A DNA stretch of 64,000 nt, taken from Hyphomicrobiales bacterium. Lineage in GTDB: Bacteria > Pseudomonadota > Alphaproteobacteria > Rhizobiales > Rhizobiaceae. The notes below the pieces were generated by a model, which worked only from the letters and a program-made list of their open reading frames with translations, had not been told where the DNA came from and searched no databases. A program made the position numbers and the translations under genes. Below, piece after piece: positions 45,547 to 54,610 of this stretch (position 1 is the first letter of the stretch; each line of letters begins with the position of its first letter). The stretch is taken from assembly GCA_900465665.1 (NCBI GenBank), contig UBJO01000074.1, positions 50,812 through 114,811 of the forward strand, in the 5' to 3' direction.

Positions 45547-46395
45547 ATGATCGATCGACGCCCCATCGCAAATATCACAGGCCATCTGATCCTCGTGATC
45601 GGGATCATTATTGTTGCCTTCCCGATCTACTACACGTTCGTCGCCTCGACGATGACGTCGGCGCAGATACTGCGCCCACCAATCACCATGCTGCCGCAAG
45701 GCCATTTCACGGAGAATTATGGCGACGCCTTGGTTGGCGGGGTTGAGCGGGTCGTCGGGGTCAGCCTCGAGCGCATGATGTTCAACACGATTGTCGTCGC
45801 GGCTATGATCGCGATCGGCAAGATTATCATTTCCTTCCTGTCGGCGTTCGCGATCGTGTTTTTCCGCTTTCCGCTGCGCATGGTCTTCTTCTGGATGATT
45901 TTCGTGACGCTGATGCTGCCCGTAGAGGTTCGCATCCTGCCGACATACAAGGTCATCGTTGATCTGGGCATGATTGACACCTATGCGGGGCTGACCTTGC
46001 CACTGATGGCATCGGCAACGGCAACGTTCCTGTTTCGGCAGTTCTTCCTGACGATACCCGGCGAATTGGTGGAGGCTGCCCGCATCGACAATGCAGGGCC
46101 GTTCCGCTTCATGCGCGACATCCTGCTTCCGCTCTCACGTACCAACTTGGCGGCGCTTTTCGTCATTCTCTTTATTTACGGCTGGACGCAGTATCTCTGG
46201 CCACTGCTTGTGACCAACGACGCCAGCATGTCGACGATCATCATCGGGTTGCGCAAGATGGTCGATTTCGCCGACGCGGCGACGCCTTGGAACCTCGTCA
46301 TGGTTACCGCAATTCTTGCAATCATTCCCCCGATCCTCGTTGTCGTCTTGATGCAGCGCTGGTTCGTGAAGGGCCTCGTGGAGACAGAGAAGTAA
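45547..46395 (+). CDS. ugpE: sn-Glycerol-3-phosphate ABC permease
   Basis: 282 residues from the ATG after GAGGTTTGAG. Six membrane helices. The coupling loop is EAARIDNAGPFRFMRDILLP, and LMLPVEVRILPTYKVIVDLG is typical of UgpE. Its stop overlaps the ugpC start by one base (TAATG). Confidence 0.95.
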   Translation: MIDRRPIANITGHLILVIGIIIVAFPIYYTFVASTMTSAQILRPPITMLPQGHFTENYGDALVGGVERVVGVSLERMMFNTIVVAAMIAIGKIIISFLSAFAIVFFRFPLRMVFFWMIFVTLMLPVEVRILPTYKVIVDLGMIDTYAGLTLPLMASATATFLFRQFFLTIPGELVEAARIDNAGPFRFMRDILLPLSRTNLAALFVILFIYGWTQYLWPLLVTNDASMSTIIIGLRKMVDFADAATPWNLVMVTAILAIIPPILVVVLMQRWFVKGLVETEK

Positions 46396-47486
46396 TGGCA
46401 AGCATCACGATCAGGGACGTTCGCAAGACGTATGCAGGTGGCTTCGAGGCATTAAAGGGGATTTCGCTCGATATCGCCGATGGCGAGATGGTGGTTCTCG
46501 TGGGACCGTCCGGGTGCGGGAAATCCACGCTCTTGCGGATGATTGCGGGATTGGAAGCAATCTCCTCTGGAGAGATCGCCATTGACGGGCGCGTCGTCAA
46601 CGCTTTGGAACCATCCGAGCGAGATATCGCTATGGTCTTTCAAAATTACGCGCTTTATCCGCATATGACCGTCAGGCAGAACATGGCCTATGGCCTGAAA
46701 AATAGAGGGATGGCTGCAGCAGAGATAGAACGGCGAATTGCTGCTGCGGCGGCTTCCTTGGAAATCGGTTCCCTGCTCGAGCGCAAGCCACGCCAACTGT
46801 CAGGCGGGCAGAGGCAGCGGGTCGCAATGGGCAGAGCAATCGTGCGCGAGCCGAAGGCATTTCTATTCGATGAGCCGTTGTCGAATCTTGATGCCAAGCT
46901 GCGTGTCCAGATGCGGGTTGAGATCCGCAAACTCCAGAGTAAATTGGCCACGACCAGCGTCTATGTGACCCATGACCAGATGGAGGCCATGACCCTTGCA
47001 GATCGCCTTGTCGTGCTGAATGGAGGGCAGATCGAGCAGGTCGGCACGCCGATCGAGCTTTACGAGCGGCCGGCCACGACTTTCGTGGCAGCCTTCATTG
47101 GTTCGCCGGCCATGAACCTTGTCCGCGCCGACGCGTTGGGCACCGACGCTCCCGGCCTGTCACTTCCCATCGGAGTGGCAACCATCGGAATTCGCCCTGA
47201 GGACTTGAAAATCGGTCACACGCGGGAAGGTTCAACCTTCAGCCTTGCTGTCGACATCGATGCCATCGAACTTGTCGGTGCAGAAAGCTATATTCATGCC
47301 ACGACGGCTGGTGGCGTGGAGATTGTCTTTCGAGTAGCAGGCAGATCAACAATGTCTATAGGTAGCCGGGTGATGCTTCAGGCCGAACCGGACGCCATCC
47401 ACTGTTTCGACAGTGCAGGTCGGCGTGTCGCGACGCCTGCGGGCATATTCGGGTCCACCCGCTTGATCGATCCGCAAATTGGTTGA
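46395..47486 (+). CDS. ugpC: sn-Glycerol-3-phosphate ABC transporter ATPase
   Basis: 363 residues. Walker A (GPSGCGKSTL), Q-loop (FQNYALYPHM), signature (LSGGQRQRVAMGRAIV), Walker B (FLFDEPLSNLD) and His switch (VTHDQMEA). A MalK-type C-terminal domain ends with SIGSRVMLQAEPDAIHCFD. No ugpQ phosphodiesterase follows, unlike the E. coli operon, so diesters would have to be cleaved elsewhere. Confidence 0.95.
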   Translation: MASITIRDVRKTYAGGFEALKGISLDIADGEMVVLVGPSGCGKSTLLRMIAGLEAISSGEIAIDGRVVNALEPSERDIAMVFQNYALYPHMTVRQNMAYGLKNRGMAAAEIERRIAAAAASLEIGSLLERKPRQLSGGQRQRVAMGRAIVREPKAFLFDEPLSNLDAKLRVQMRVEIRKLQSKLATTSVYVTHDQMEAMTLADRLVVLNGGQIEQVGTPIELYERPATTFVAAFIGSPAMNLVRADALGTDAPGLSLPIGVATIGIRPEDLKIGHTREGSTFSLAVDIDAIELVGAESYIHATTAGGVEIVFRVAGRSTMSIGSRVMLQAEPDAIHCFDSAGRRVATPAGIFGSTRLIDPQIG

Positions 47487-47683
47487 GCTCGCGCAGCGCA
47501 CTTCGATGTTGGACAGAGCTTCATCCATCGTCGCCTGGTAACGAGGAAACGTTCACAGTGCCCCTGGGTTGCAGTTAGAGTAAGCCGACTACGCGGAATG
47601 ACGTCCAAAACCACGCCTTCAAGGCGCCTGTCTTGCTATCGAAAAACCATTCACTATCTGGAGTCCAGATACTGGAGCCAGTC

Positions 47684-47854
47684 ATGGACGAACACCAATC
47701 TACTAGCCACTATAACGAAGACATGATCGACATTTTGCCGCCTCAACCGAGGATCCTCGCGGGGTTGCAGACGGCCGCATGCGACTGCTGCGGGCAGTCC
47801 GCCATACTCGATGAGGATTGCTGCGGCATTTGCGAAGAGTGCCTTGCGCCGTGA
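47684..47854 (+). CDS. Small Cys-rich protein
   Basis: 56 residues from MDEHQSTS; a start 17 codons upstream is possible. The C-terminus holds CDCCGQ and CCGICEEC, seven Cys in about 20 residues, which look like a small zinc- or iron-binding knuckle. The stop overlaps the GTG start of the next gene (GTGA). Unknown function. Confidence 0.55.
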   Translation: MDEHQSTSHYNEDMIDILPPQPRILAGLQTAACDCCGQSAILDEDCCGICEECLAP

Positions 47855-48216
47855 CCGATCTGGAGGCGGAAATCGTGGATTTCCAAGGCGCTCTCCTGCG
47901 GCTTCCGACCGGATACTTTAGGGGTGAGCTCGACGGCCGAAGCTGGGGTGTAACGTTGCGCCGATCCGACAACGGGCGTCGCATCTGGCTCTTCGCAGAG
48001 GAACTTGCAGGAAACGACATCGTCTCCTTCAATCTCTATCAAATCGGACAGATGCGTCCGTTGCTGAAGCCGTGCGAGATGTCTTCATCGAAGGTTATCG
48101 ACTTTGTACTCGGTATCAAGCCGGATGTCGAAAAAGCTGAGCTCGGTAGCAGACACCGCCGAGCCTGCAAGCCGCGGTCGTGCTCCACACGGCCGGCCAA
48201 AGAACCTTGGGACTGA
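47851..48216 (+). CDS. Hypothetical protein, coupled to the Cys-rich gene
   Basis: 121 residues from a GTG overlapping the previous stop. The start (VTDLEAEIVDFQGALLRLPTG) and WGVTLRRSDNGRRIWLFAEELAGND are well-formed beta-rich sequence, and the last 25 residues are basic and disordered. It looks like a conserved rhizobial small protein but I know no family. The coupling suggests it works with the Cys-rich partner. Confidence 0.6.
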   Translation: MTDLEAEIVDFQGALLRLPTGYFRGELDGRSWGVTLRRSDNGRRIWLFAEELAGNDIVSFNLYQIGQMRPLLKPCEMSSSKVIDFVLGIKPDVEKAELGSRHRRACKPRSCSTRPAKEPWD

Positions 48217-48432
48217 CTGGTTGCCGCATTGTTTAAAACCTTGGAAGCGTTGAGCCGTTATTCTCGGACGACCTCGGCAAGGCTTTTTCATAGTTCGGCG
48301 TCTGTGATGGCAGCAGTGTTGCCCGCTTAAGAGTGCTGTGGCTTTTTTGCCGCAGCAGGCCAATTGCCGGAGCACGAGCTTGCTATGTAAGGATGGTCGA
48401 CGGTTCTATCAGCTTTATCATGGCCCTAGTCT

Positions 48433-48834
48433 TCAGTTCGGGAAGTGCTCGATATGGGTGTCCGCGGTACGGCCAAAGTAAAGTACCCGGCGGCCGAGAA
48501 ACGAGACGATGTAGCCTGCGCAACCAGCGGCCTTGGCTTTCTCGCAGAAGGCGACGTAGCTATAGTTCTCAGGATTGGCCTGAGCCCATCGCACCAGGCG
48601 CTCCACCTCGCTCGTATCGAATGTAGCGGCGACTTTGCCAGCGGAGAGACGCATATCGAAGGCGACACTATCTCCATCCGGCAGGTAATAGGTTTGGGTG
48701 TTGCGGCGGTAGTCGACTGTGTATCCCTCGAAGCCCGCCGCTAATAGTTTTCCGACAATCTCCGGGAAGCTCAAGCTTCCATCATGGGCAGAATGCAGGC
48801 AATTTTCGGCAACAGCAATCCGTTCTGCGTCCAT
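48433..48834 (-). CDS. DUF1398-family protein
   Basis: 133 residues, ATG behind AAAGGA. The pattern SFPEIVGKLLAAGFEGYTVDYRRNTQTYYLPDG fits the DUF1398 family (E. coli YbcV-like), function unknown. A single alpha/beta domain with no signal or membrane segment. It follows the MarR gene by 41 bases on the same strand and probably shares its message and control. Confidence 0.78.
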   Translation of the reverse strand: MDAERIAVAENCLHSAHDGSLSFPEIVGKLLAAGFEGYTVDYRRNTQTYYLPDGDSVAFDMRLSAGKVAATFDTSEVERLVRWAQANPENYSYVAFCEKAKAAGCAGYIVSFLGRRVLYFGRTADTHIEHFPN

Positions 48835-48875
48835 GGTGGCTTCCTTTCATTTCAATGTTGGGTTCGGTCGATGGT

Positions 48876-49328
48876 TCAGTCCACCGGGGTTGCTTTCAAG
48901 TCGCGCCTTTCGGTGAGGACCCTTAGAATGTGGTCGAGTGTCTCATGCTCTTCCTTCGTCAACACGCCAAAGAAATCAGCGTCGTTCTGATCGGCAAGCG
49001 ACGCCAGGACCGGAATTTTGGCTCGTCCCTTTGTCGTCAGGGACAAGTTGTGGGCGCGCCGGTCCTCTCGGCTCTGTGCCTTCGCAACCAGTCCTTTGGC
49101 CATCAGGCGTTCCGCAAGTTTGCTGATGGCTCCCTTTGTCATGGTCATTCTTTCCGCCAGAATCGATGGAGGCGTGGGTTCCAGGTCGTAGAGCGAACGC
49201 ATGAATGACCATTCTGCGACAGTGACATCTTCACACGATACCTTGCGGGAGAACTCCTGCGACACGGCGTTTGATACCATTCGCATCCAATAGCCGGTGT
49301 GATCGGTCAGCTTCGCGACTGATGTCAT
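48876..49328 (-). CDS. MarR-family transcriptional regulator
   Basis: 150 residues from the ATG behind AAGGAG; the frame runs 18 codons further into the operator and is not used. Winged helix: PSILAERMTMTKGAISKLAERLMAKG, wing with REDRRAHNLSLTTKG. A strong inverted repeat overlaps the promoter just upstream, so it almost surely represses its own gene and the DUF1398 gene. The ligand is unknown. Confidence 0.9.
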   Translation of the reverse strand: MTSVAKLTDHTGYWMRMVSNAVSQEFSRKVSCEDVTVAEWSFMRSLYDLEPTPPSILAERMTMTKGAISKLAERLMAKGLVAKAQSREDRRAHNLSLTTKGRAKIPVLASLADQNDADFFGVLTKEEHETLDHILRVLTERRDLKATPVD

Positions 49329-49338
49329 GATCAACTCC

Positions 49339-49382
49339 TTGTTGACTAGGAAACTAAATCGAAGAAGTTTCCTAGTCAACAA
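49339..49382. promoter_or_regulatory. Perfect 17-bp inverted repeat, MarR operator
   Basis: Arms 49339-49355 (TTGTTGACTAGGAAACT) and 49366-49382 are exact complements around a 10-base AT-rich spacer. It starts 10 bases upstream of the MarR start codon and carries TTGACT-type elements, so bound repressor would cover the promoter. Each arm may be one dimer site. Confidence 0.75.
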
Positions 49383-49894
49383 AATTCGTCAAACTGCCCG
49401 ACGAGCCATAGGTCTTTACGGTTCACAATCGGCTGGATTGCACACTTGGTGTTCGGACCTCCTCATCCAAAGCCAGCAAGAAAATTGCACCGCCTCTGTT
49501 CGCAGAATTTTTAGAACGAGCACTCTCGTGTGTGCGATGAAAATACCGGTTACGCGATCGCAAGGTCGCGGGTCTTCAACGGTTTGCGACGTTTCGCGGT
49601 CCGGCTCAAAGAGTTCGCGTCAAGAGACTTTGTTTAAGGCGCGCAACCTGGTGTCGATCTCAGAAGGACGACCAGGTCGGCCTTCACCCGCGCCCGTTGT
49701 CACAGTATTGTGCATCGATTGTGGTATCGAAAGCGACGTGCGCTGGCCGTGCAAAGGCACAAGCGCTCATAGTGCCGGGATGATCCCTCTCTCATATCAG
49801 CGGGAAAAGGGGCGGGCGTGAGCCTCAATTGCCAACCGATTACTTCTCGACGGTTAGGTCGCTCAGAAGCAGCCGGCAAGTTTAGGTGCGCCCG
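49383..49894. other. Intergenic, no gene supported
   Basis: About 510 bases. A 164-codon plus-strand frame runs through the MarR operator and the rest of the region, but its Ser/Arg-rich composition is not protein-like and no start is credible. Confidence 0.35.
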
Positions 49895-51331
49895 CTAAGA
49901 TGCCAGACCCCAAAATCCCGACTTCCGCCCATGCTCCCGCTGCAAATCCGCCAGATAATCCTCGTGCGCCCGTACCTTACCGAAATCCTCAATCTGGTTC
50001 GCCAATGACTTGCATTCCGTAAGGTGTCGTGCTGCGTGCTTGTATCGGCTCGATCGGCCACTATCCAGAGTGAAGTCAATCATGGCTCGCAGGGCGATTG
50101 TCGCGGCCAATGGGTACTTCGTTGAAAGCATCTCGGCCGCCGGGGTCATCAGCTCATAATAATCCCCATCGAGCTCGCCCGACCGATTTATCACGAGCTT
50201 TGCTGCCTGTGCCGGCGATGGCCACCGCAGGAAGAATTTAAGGCCGCGATTGGCATCGGGAAATGCCTGTGCGAATGCGAAAGCTCTCTCCTCGGCTTCG
50301 ATGTCGTCGAAATCAGGCAAGCGCCGGACGTAGGCACGCAGGTGCTCTTCATTTAAGGATTGTTCGAAGCACATCCACCGAAACGCTTGGGCTTCATCGT
50401 TCCGCGCCAACGCTTCTAGTGCCGCGGTTCGTGCAAGCTGCCATTCGAACGGAACATTCTCCCATCCCTCGGCCTCGACATTGTCGAGCGCTGCGAGTGC
50501 TTTTTCGGCTCGCCCCGCTGAGATAAGACGGTTGGCGATATCGGCGGCAACCATGGGGGCGCTACGTGTCTTCTCCGGTTGCTGCGCAATGTAGGCGTCG
50601 ACATCATTCTGGGCGTCCGCAATCTCCTGCAGCGCGATGCGAATGGTGAGATCTTTGTGATTTTCGTAGACGTCGTCCTCGTAGATCGCACCTACGCTGC
50701 TCCAGCCGATGATCTGTCGATCATTTTTAGCCAGCTTCTCCCTTGCTTCTGTTGACCAGTCGACGAAGAGCCCCTTAACATGCTCCAGGCCTTTATGGCC
50801 GAGCGCCGGAGCCATCGCAGTGATCAGCCGGTCAAATTGTCCGTAGCCGTTGCGCTGAATTGCCTTGAATACCTTCTCCGCAAGAACGTCGGCGTCGATC
50901 TTCGCGGATTTGGCGATATTCCCGGCGTCTATGCCTGCCTGATGGAAGCTTTGCATCAACGACCCGTTGCCGTCGTCCGAGCGCTCAAAGAGACGATCCG
51001 CGACCGCCAAGAACTGCCAAATCAACTCGAAAGCTTCCACCGGATCGTGGGAAGCGATGGTCTCGACGATGATCTTCCGCTGAGTCTCCAGATCCGTCTT
51101 CGTGGCTTTGACCTTGCGCCAGTCGATGAAAGTCTTAGCGCGTGCAATGCTGGACAGCCGTTTTCGGACCTCTCGGGCCACCTCGGCGCTACCGTGGTTT
51201 CCAGCAAGTTCCATGCGAAGACGTCGCTGATGGGTGGCGCTGCCAGTGCTGAGTTCAATAAGCAGTTCGGCGAGCCTTTGCACGCCGAGTGCCTCGAGGT
51301 TCTTTGCGTTGAGTGTAGTCTTCGCTGCCAT
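49895..51331 (-). CDS. DUF6880-like helical-repeat protein
   Basis: 478 residues, mostly alpha-helical, soluble, no signal peptide. The N-terminus (LEALGVQRLAELLIELSTG, RRLRMELAG, IDWRKVKATKTDLETQRKII) and TPR-like helical pairs in the middle (AADIANRLISAGRAEKALAAL) match a family I recall as DUF6880, common in alphaproteobacteria and of unknown function. The repeats suggest a scaffold or protein-binding role. It stands alone on the minus strand. Confidence 0.6.
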   Translation of the reverse strand: MAAKTTLNAKNLEALGVQRLAELLIELSTGSATHQRRLRMELAGNHGSAEVAREVRKRLSSIARAKTFIDWRKVKATKTDLETQRKIIVETIASHDPVEAFELIWQFLAVADRLFERSDDGNGSLMQSFHQAGIDAGNIAKSAKIDADVLAEKVFKAIQRNGYGQFDRLITAMAPALGHKGLEHVKGLFVDWSTEAREKLAKNDRQIIGWSSVGAIYEDDVYENHKDLTIRIALQEIADAQNDVDAYIAQQPEKTRSAPMVAADIANRLISAGRAEKALAALDNVEAEGWENVPFEWQLARTAALEALARNDEAQAFRWMCFEQSLNEEHLRAYVRRLPDFDDIEAEERAFAFAQAFPDANRGLKFFLRWPSPAQAAKLVINRSGELDGDYYELMTPAAEMLSTKYPLAATIALRAMIDFTLDSGRSSRYKHAARHLTECKSLANQIEDFGKVRAHEDYLADLQREHGRKSGFWGLAS

Positions 51332-51951
51332 GGGACGATCATATCACCATTTCTCAAGCCGGATAGGTTCTGCACATTCTCGAGCGCTGAGTTTGTTCAT
51401 TCGTTCGCCTCTTGCGACTTGTAACTTAACAAACATCGAGGACGAGGCGCATCGAGGGTGGCCAAATTATTTGCAAAGTATCTGACACGCTAGCCAGTTT
51501 GACGCCATCAAGGCGCCCTGTTTACGCTGCGAAGGCGCGAAGGTCTTGATAATCTCAGTCTGCAAGCGGTTGGAGGGATACCTCAGCGTCTGATCTATTA
51601 CTGCGAAGGTCCGTGGTCCTGCTTACACCATAGACAACGACGCCGCTTCCAGGACCATTCCAGCTGTTCTAGGTTACAGGCGGTTGCGCATATATCAAAG
51701 GTGAAGGGGCGGACAATTTCACTTCTTTCCGACAGCAGGTGGCGGCTCTCGGTGCCGTCGCCAATCCGGTTGAAAAATCGCTCAAGAATGACGTGCCGGG
51801 GATTCTTGATGCAGGCAAGCGTAATCTCGCGTTGCATTTATGTCACGCTCTCTTCGTCATCGCGATCTGCGGGTGGAATGCCGCCCAATCCTTCCTACTT
51901 GCGAAACCTGAAGCCCACGAATTCCTTGTGGCGCATAAGTTTGGGTTCACA
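51332..51951. other. Intergenic, no gene supported
   Basis: About 620 bases between divergent genes. A 79-codon minus-strand frame at 51598-51837 and an open upstream extension of the barrel gene overlap each other, and neither has a good start. Confidence 0.35.
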
Positions 51952-52692
51952 ATGAAAATTCCAGCTCTCGTACTCACCGCTCTCGTCTCCTCCACGTCCT
52001 CGCTGCTTGCAGCAGATTTGGTGCAGCCCGTCGAGCAGCCGGTTGTGGTGCAGTCGTCATCCGGTTTTTACATCGGTTCTCTATCGTCCGTGAACTTTCT
52101 CGACGACACCAGCTTCGGCGTCGGCGGCACCACGGTCTCGACCGATTATGACGTCGGTTTCTATAGCGCTCTTCGAGCTGGCTACGACTTTGGAGCGTAC
52201 GGTTTCGTTTCGCCGCGTATGGAACTGGAAATCGGCTATGGTACAGCTTCGGTCGATGAGCATAGCATTGGGGGCGTAGGTCTCGGCGGCATCAACTCCT
52301 TCGGCGATGCTCGCTCGATCCAAGGTTATGTCAATGGATACCTGGATATTCCTCTGGCGGCAGACGGAGCGTTGAGCGCCATCACTCCATATGTTGGCGG
52401 TGGTGTCGGCTTCATGAACCTTGACCTTCGCAAGCAGGGCGTTGCGGTTACCGGGACGTTGATGGACGACAGCGACACAGCCTTCGCCTATCATCTTGAT
52501 GCGGGTTTTGGGATCAACCTGCAGGCTATTGGATTGTTCTCGGACGTTTCTCTGTTCGACAACACGACACTCGACATCGGATATAGGTTCACAGCCGCAG
52601 ATAATTTCGATTTTACCTCGCAGGCGGGTACCTCGTCGAGCACGGATTTCCGTAGCAACGCTGTAACCTTCGGTTTCCGCAAGAGTTTCTGA
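51952..52692 (+). CDS. Outer-membrane beta-barrel protein (Omp25/RopB-like)
   Basis: 246 residues from MKIPALVLTAL; the frame is open for 213 bases upstream but that part lacks a signal peptide. Signal peptide cut near SSLLAADLV. The rest is alternating beta-strand sequence ending in the aromatic terminal residue (VTFGFRKSF) needed by the barrel assembly machinery. An eight-stranded barrel is likely. Rhizobial relatives shape envelope stability and host interaction; that role is by family, not shown here. Confidence 0.87.
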   Translation: MKIPALVLTALVSSTSSLLAADLVQPVEQPVVVQSSSGFYIGSLSSVNFLDDTSFGVGGTTVSTDYDVGFYSALRAGYDFGAYGFVSPRMELEIGYGTASVDEHSIGGVGLGGINSFGDARSIQGYVNGYLDIPLAADGALSAITPYVGGGVGFMNLDLRKQGVAVTGTLMDDSDTAFAYHLDAGFGINLQAIGLFSDVSLFDNTTLDIGYRFTAADNFDFTSQAGTSSSTDFRSNAVTFGFRKSF

Positions 52693-52796
52693 AGACATAG
52701 GCGCAGTGTCGGGAAACCAATGCTGCGCCATCGCCATGCGACCGTCATCGATGATGAAGGTCCAAAAACCAATTCGTTTCTTGGGGTGCTAGAAAC

Positions 52797-53441
52797 TCAT
52801 TCGCTTGCGACCCCGAGATTCGTCGCCGCGCGCTGTCGACCGCTCAGTCGTTTATCGCACGTCCGGTCGCGATCAGAACGGCTTTTCGATAGCTCCGTGG
52901 CGTTAGCGACGTAGCATAGGCCGCCACTATCGGTTGCCAGCCACTTCCCAGCTATTTGAAGCGCCTCAACCCCGGCGTTCTTTTGTCTACCTGATTTTAG
53001 CTGCGATGGTGTGTGGTGCGAAAAAGCTGGCGTCCAGGTCAGGCTGGCAGGTGGACACCTAACGCGGAATACCCCATCACATGGAAGAAGAGTGCCTCCT
53101 GCGAAAATACGCGGTGACACCTGCGATCGACCACGGTGTCGGCGTGGTGCCATCGCGCTAGGACGGACCCAGTAGTAGCAATATTCGTCGTCTTCCCCGA
53201 TGTATTCCCAGACGCCGGCGTCATCGATCTTGAGGTCGTTACACGCGGATGATGGTCCCGCTGCCGCGGATGCGCGGTGCGCCATGGCACGAATGCGCCG
53301 GCCCATGATCATTGGAGGCCTTGCGCGGCCGTCTGCGCCCGGGGGGATTTCGGTATGGCAGTGAATACAACGCGTAGCGGCAACCTTTATCTCTTCCTTG
53401 TAGATTGGGCAGGCCCGCGTCTTATCGTTTTTGTCAGCCAT
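52797..53441 (-). CDS. Zinc-ribbon protein with doubtful C-terminal half
   Basis: 214 residues from the ATG behind GAGG. The N-terminus (residues 8-33, CPIYKEEIKVAATRCIHCHTEIPP) is a zinc ribbon in which the second Cys is replaced by Tyr. A second plausible segment is NDLKIDDAGVWEYIGEDDEYCYYWV (about 70-94 if counted from the start). After that the sequence becomes Arg/Ser-rich and unlike a fold, as if a frameshift had replaced the true end. It may be a pseudogene. Confidence 0.45.
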   Translation of the reverse strand: MADKNDKTRACPIYKEEIKVAATRCIHCHTEIPPGADGRARPPMIMGRRIRAMAHRASAAAGPSSACNDLKIDDAGVWEYIGEDDEYCYYWVRPSAMAPRRHRGRSQVSPRIFAGGTLLPCDGVFRVRCPPASLTWTPAFSHHTPSQLKSGRQKNAGVEALQIAGKWLATDSGGLCYVANATELSKSRSDRDRTCDKRLSGRQRAATNLGVASE

Positions 53442-53852
53442 CACGTGTCCTCAAGCGAGTTGACTGTACGCATTTCAAGTTGTGAGTTTGAGCGCCGGCT
53501 CATCCCCACGGGATAAGATCAGAGCGTACGTTATGCGTGAGTGCTGATTTAGGTGATCGTGATGTGGAAGGGTTAGACGACCGCTGATAAAGGAAAAGCC
53601 CGGTGCGGAACAATCCAACGCCGGGCTTCTGGCGGATCGTATGCTGTACGCATCCGCGGCAAGATGGATTTCAAACGCCTTGCACCCCCTTTAACTCGCG
53701 TGCGTTGAAAAAGTTCCTGAACTGGGCCAAAAATCTTTGGGTCGTTTCATCGGATTATCGAAGCCCGTTTGTTATCTCAATAACATTTAACTTTATTTCG
53801 AAAATCTTTATTAGCAGTCGCGGGCTATTGATGCGGTTGAGGAGATCAACGA
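53442..53852. other. Divergent intergenic region with an orphan hairpin
   Basis: About 410 bases between a minus-strand gene and the plus-strand binding-protein gene. Apart from the GC-rich hairpin at 53597-53627 and an AT-rich stretch (53770-53815) that may hold the promoter of the downstream pair, nothing was recognised. Confidence 0.4.
53597..53627. terminator. AGCCCGG/CCGGGCT hairpin, terminator-like
   Basis: A 7-bp GC stem with a 17-base loop, flanked by AAAA on the left, so the minus-strand copy ends in TTTT. It lies between divergent starts, where a terminator is not expected, which hints at a small transcript. Confidence 0.35.
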
Positions 53853-54602
53853 ATGCTTCGACGACTGAGTATCGCATTTGCCCTGACGACGCTGTTGGCC
53901 GTTGGTGCGGGCCATGCCGAGACGCTACGAATAGCGACCGAGGGCGCGTACCCGCCGTTCAATTTCCTCGATAACGGTGAGCTCAAGGGCTTTGACGTGG
54001 ATATTGCAAAGGCTATCTGCGCCAAGATGTCTGTGGAATGTTCCTTCCAGGCCGTCGCGTGGAACGACATCATCGACGGCCTGGAAGCCAACAAATACGA
54101 TCTGATCGTCGCCAGCATGGCCTTTTCGAAAGAGCGCGCCGCCCGGATCGACTTCTCCGAACCTTATTACCGCTCTCACTCGGTGCTCGTCGGCGACGAA
54201 AAATATCAGGACAGCTCACCGGAAGCGCTGGCCGGCGCGCGGATTGCCGTGGAGAGCGGGACGATCCAGGCGGAATATCTCAAAAAGGCTTACCCAAAGA
54301 GTACGATCCTGCTTGGGGAGGACCAGCCGGCGGCACGCAAGCTGCTCATCGAAAAAAAGGCAGATCTCCTCATCGGCGACGCAATCGAGCTCCTGACCTT
54401 TATGGAGACCCCGGAGGGGTCTGCATTCAGCTATGTCGGAGACCCGATCTCGAGCGACTTCCTGCAAAGCTCGGCACACATCACCGCCCACAAGGGCAAC
54501 CAGGCGCTTCTCGCTCGCGTCAACGCGGCCCTCAAGGAAATCAAGCTTAACGGCACATACGATCGGATCAATGACGCCTACTTCCCCTTCAGCATATACT
54601 AA
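53853..54602 (+). CDS. Orphan amino-acid-type periplasmic binding protein
   Basis: 249 residues, ATG behind GGAG. Signal peptide MLRRLSIAFALTTLLAVGAGHA, then a typical SBP_bac_3 fold: LRIATEGAYPPFNFLDNGEL, GFDVDIAKAICAKM, YDLIVASMAFSKERAARIDFSEPYY. Ligand contacts of polar amino-acid binders (the Arg-Ile-Asp segment) are kept. No permease or ATPase gene is near; the next gene, eight bases away, is a membrane diguanylate cyclase. A sensory role in which the loaded protein binds the cyclase is likely, as in NspS-MbaA. Confidence 0.9.
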   Translation: MLRRLSIAFALTTLLAVGAGHAETLRIATEGAYPPFNFLDNGELKGFDVDIAKAICAKMSVECSFQAVAWNDIIDGLEANKYDLIVASMAFSKERAARIDFSEPYYRSHSVLVGDEKYQDSSPEALAGARIAVESGTIQAEYLKKAYPKSTILLGEDQPAARKLLIEKKADLLIGDAIELLTFMETPEGSAFSYVGDPISSDFLQSSAHITAHKGNQALLARVNAALKEIKLNGTYDRINDAYFPFSIY

Positions 54603-54610
54603 GGCTGCAA

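Noticed and set aside
44720..45571. 283-codon minus-strand frame
   Set aside because: It is antisense to ugpA, with composition typical of a shadow frame (Asp, His, Arg-rich).
49327..49821. 164-codon plus-strand frame
   Set aside because: It starts inside the MarR operator, is Ser/Arg/Cys-rich and has no recognisable domain or start site.
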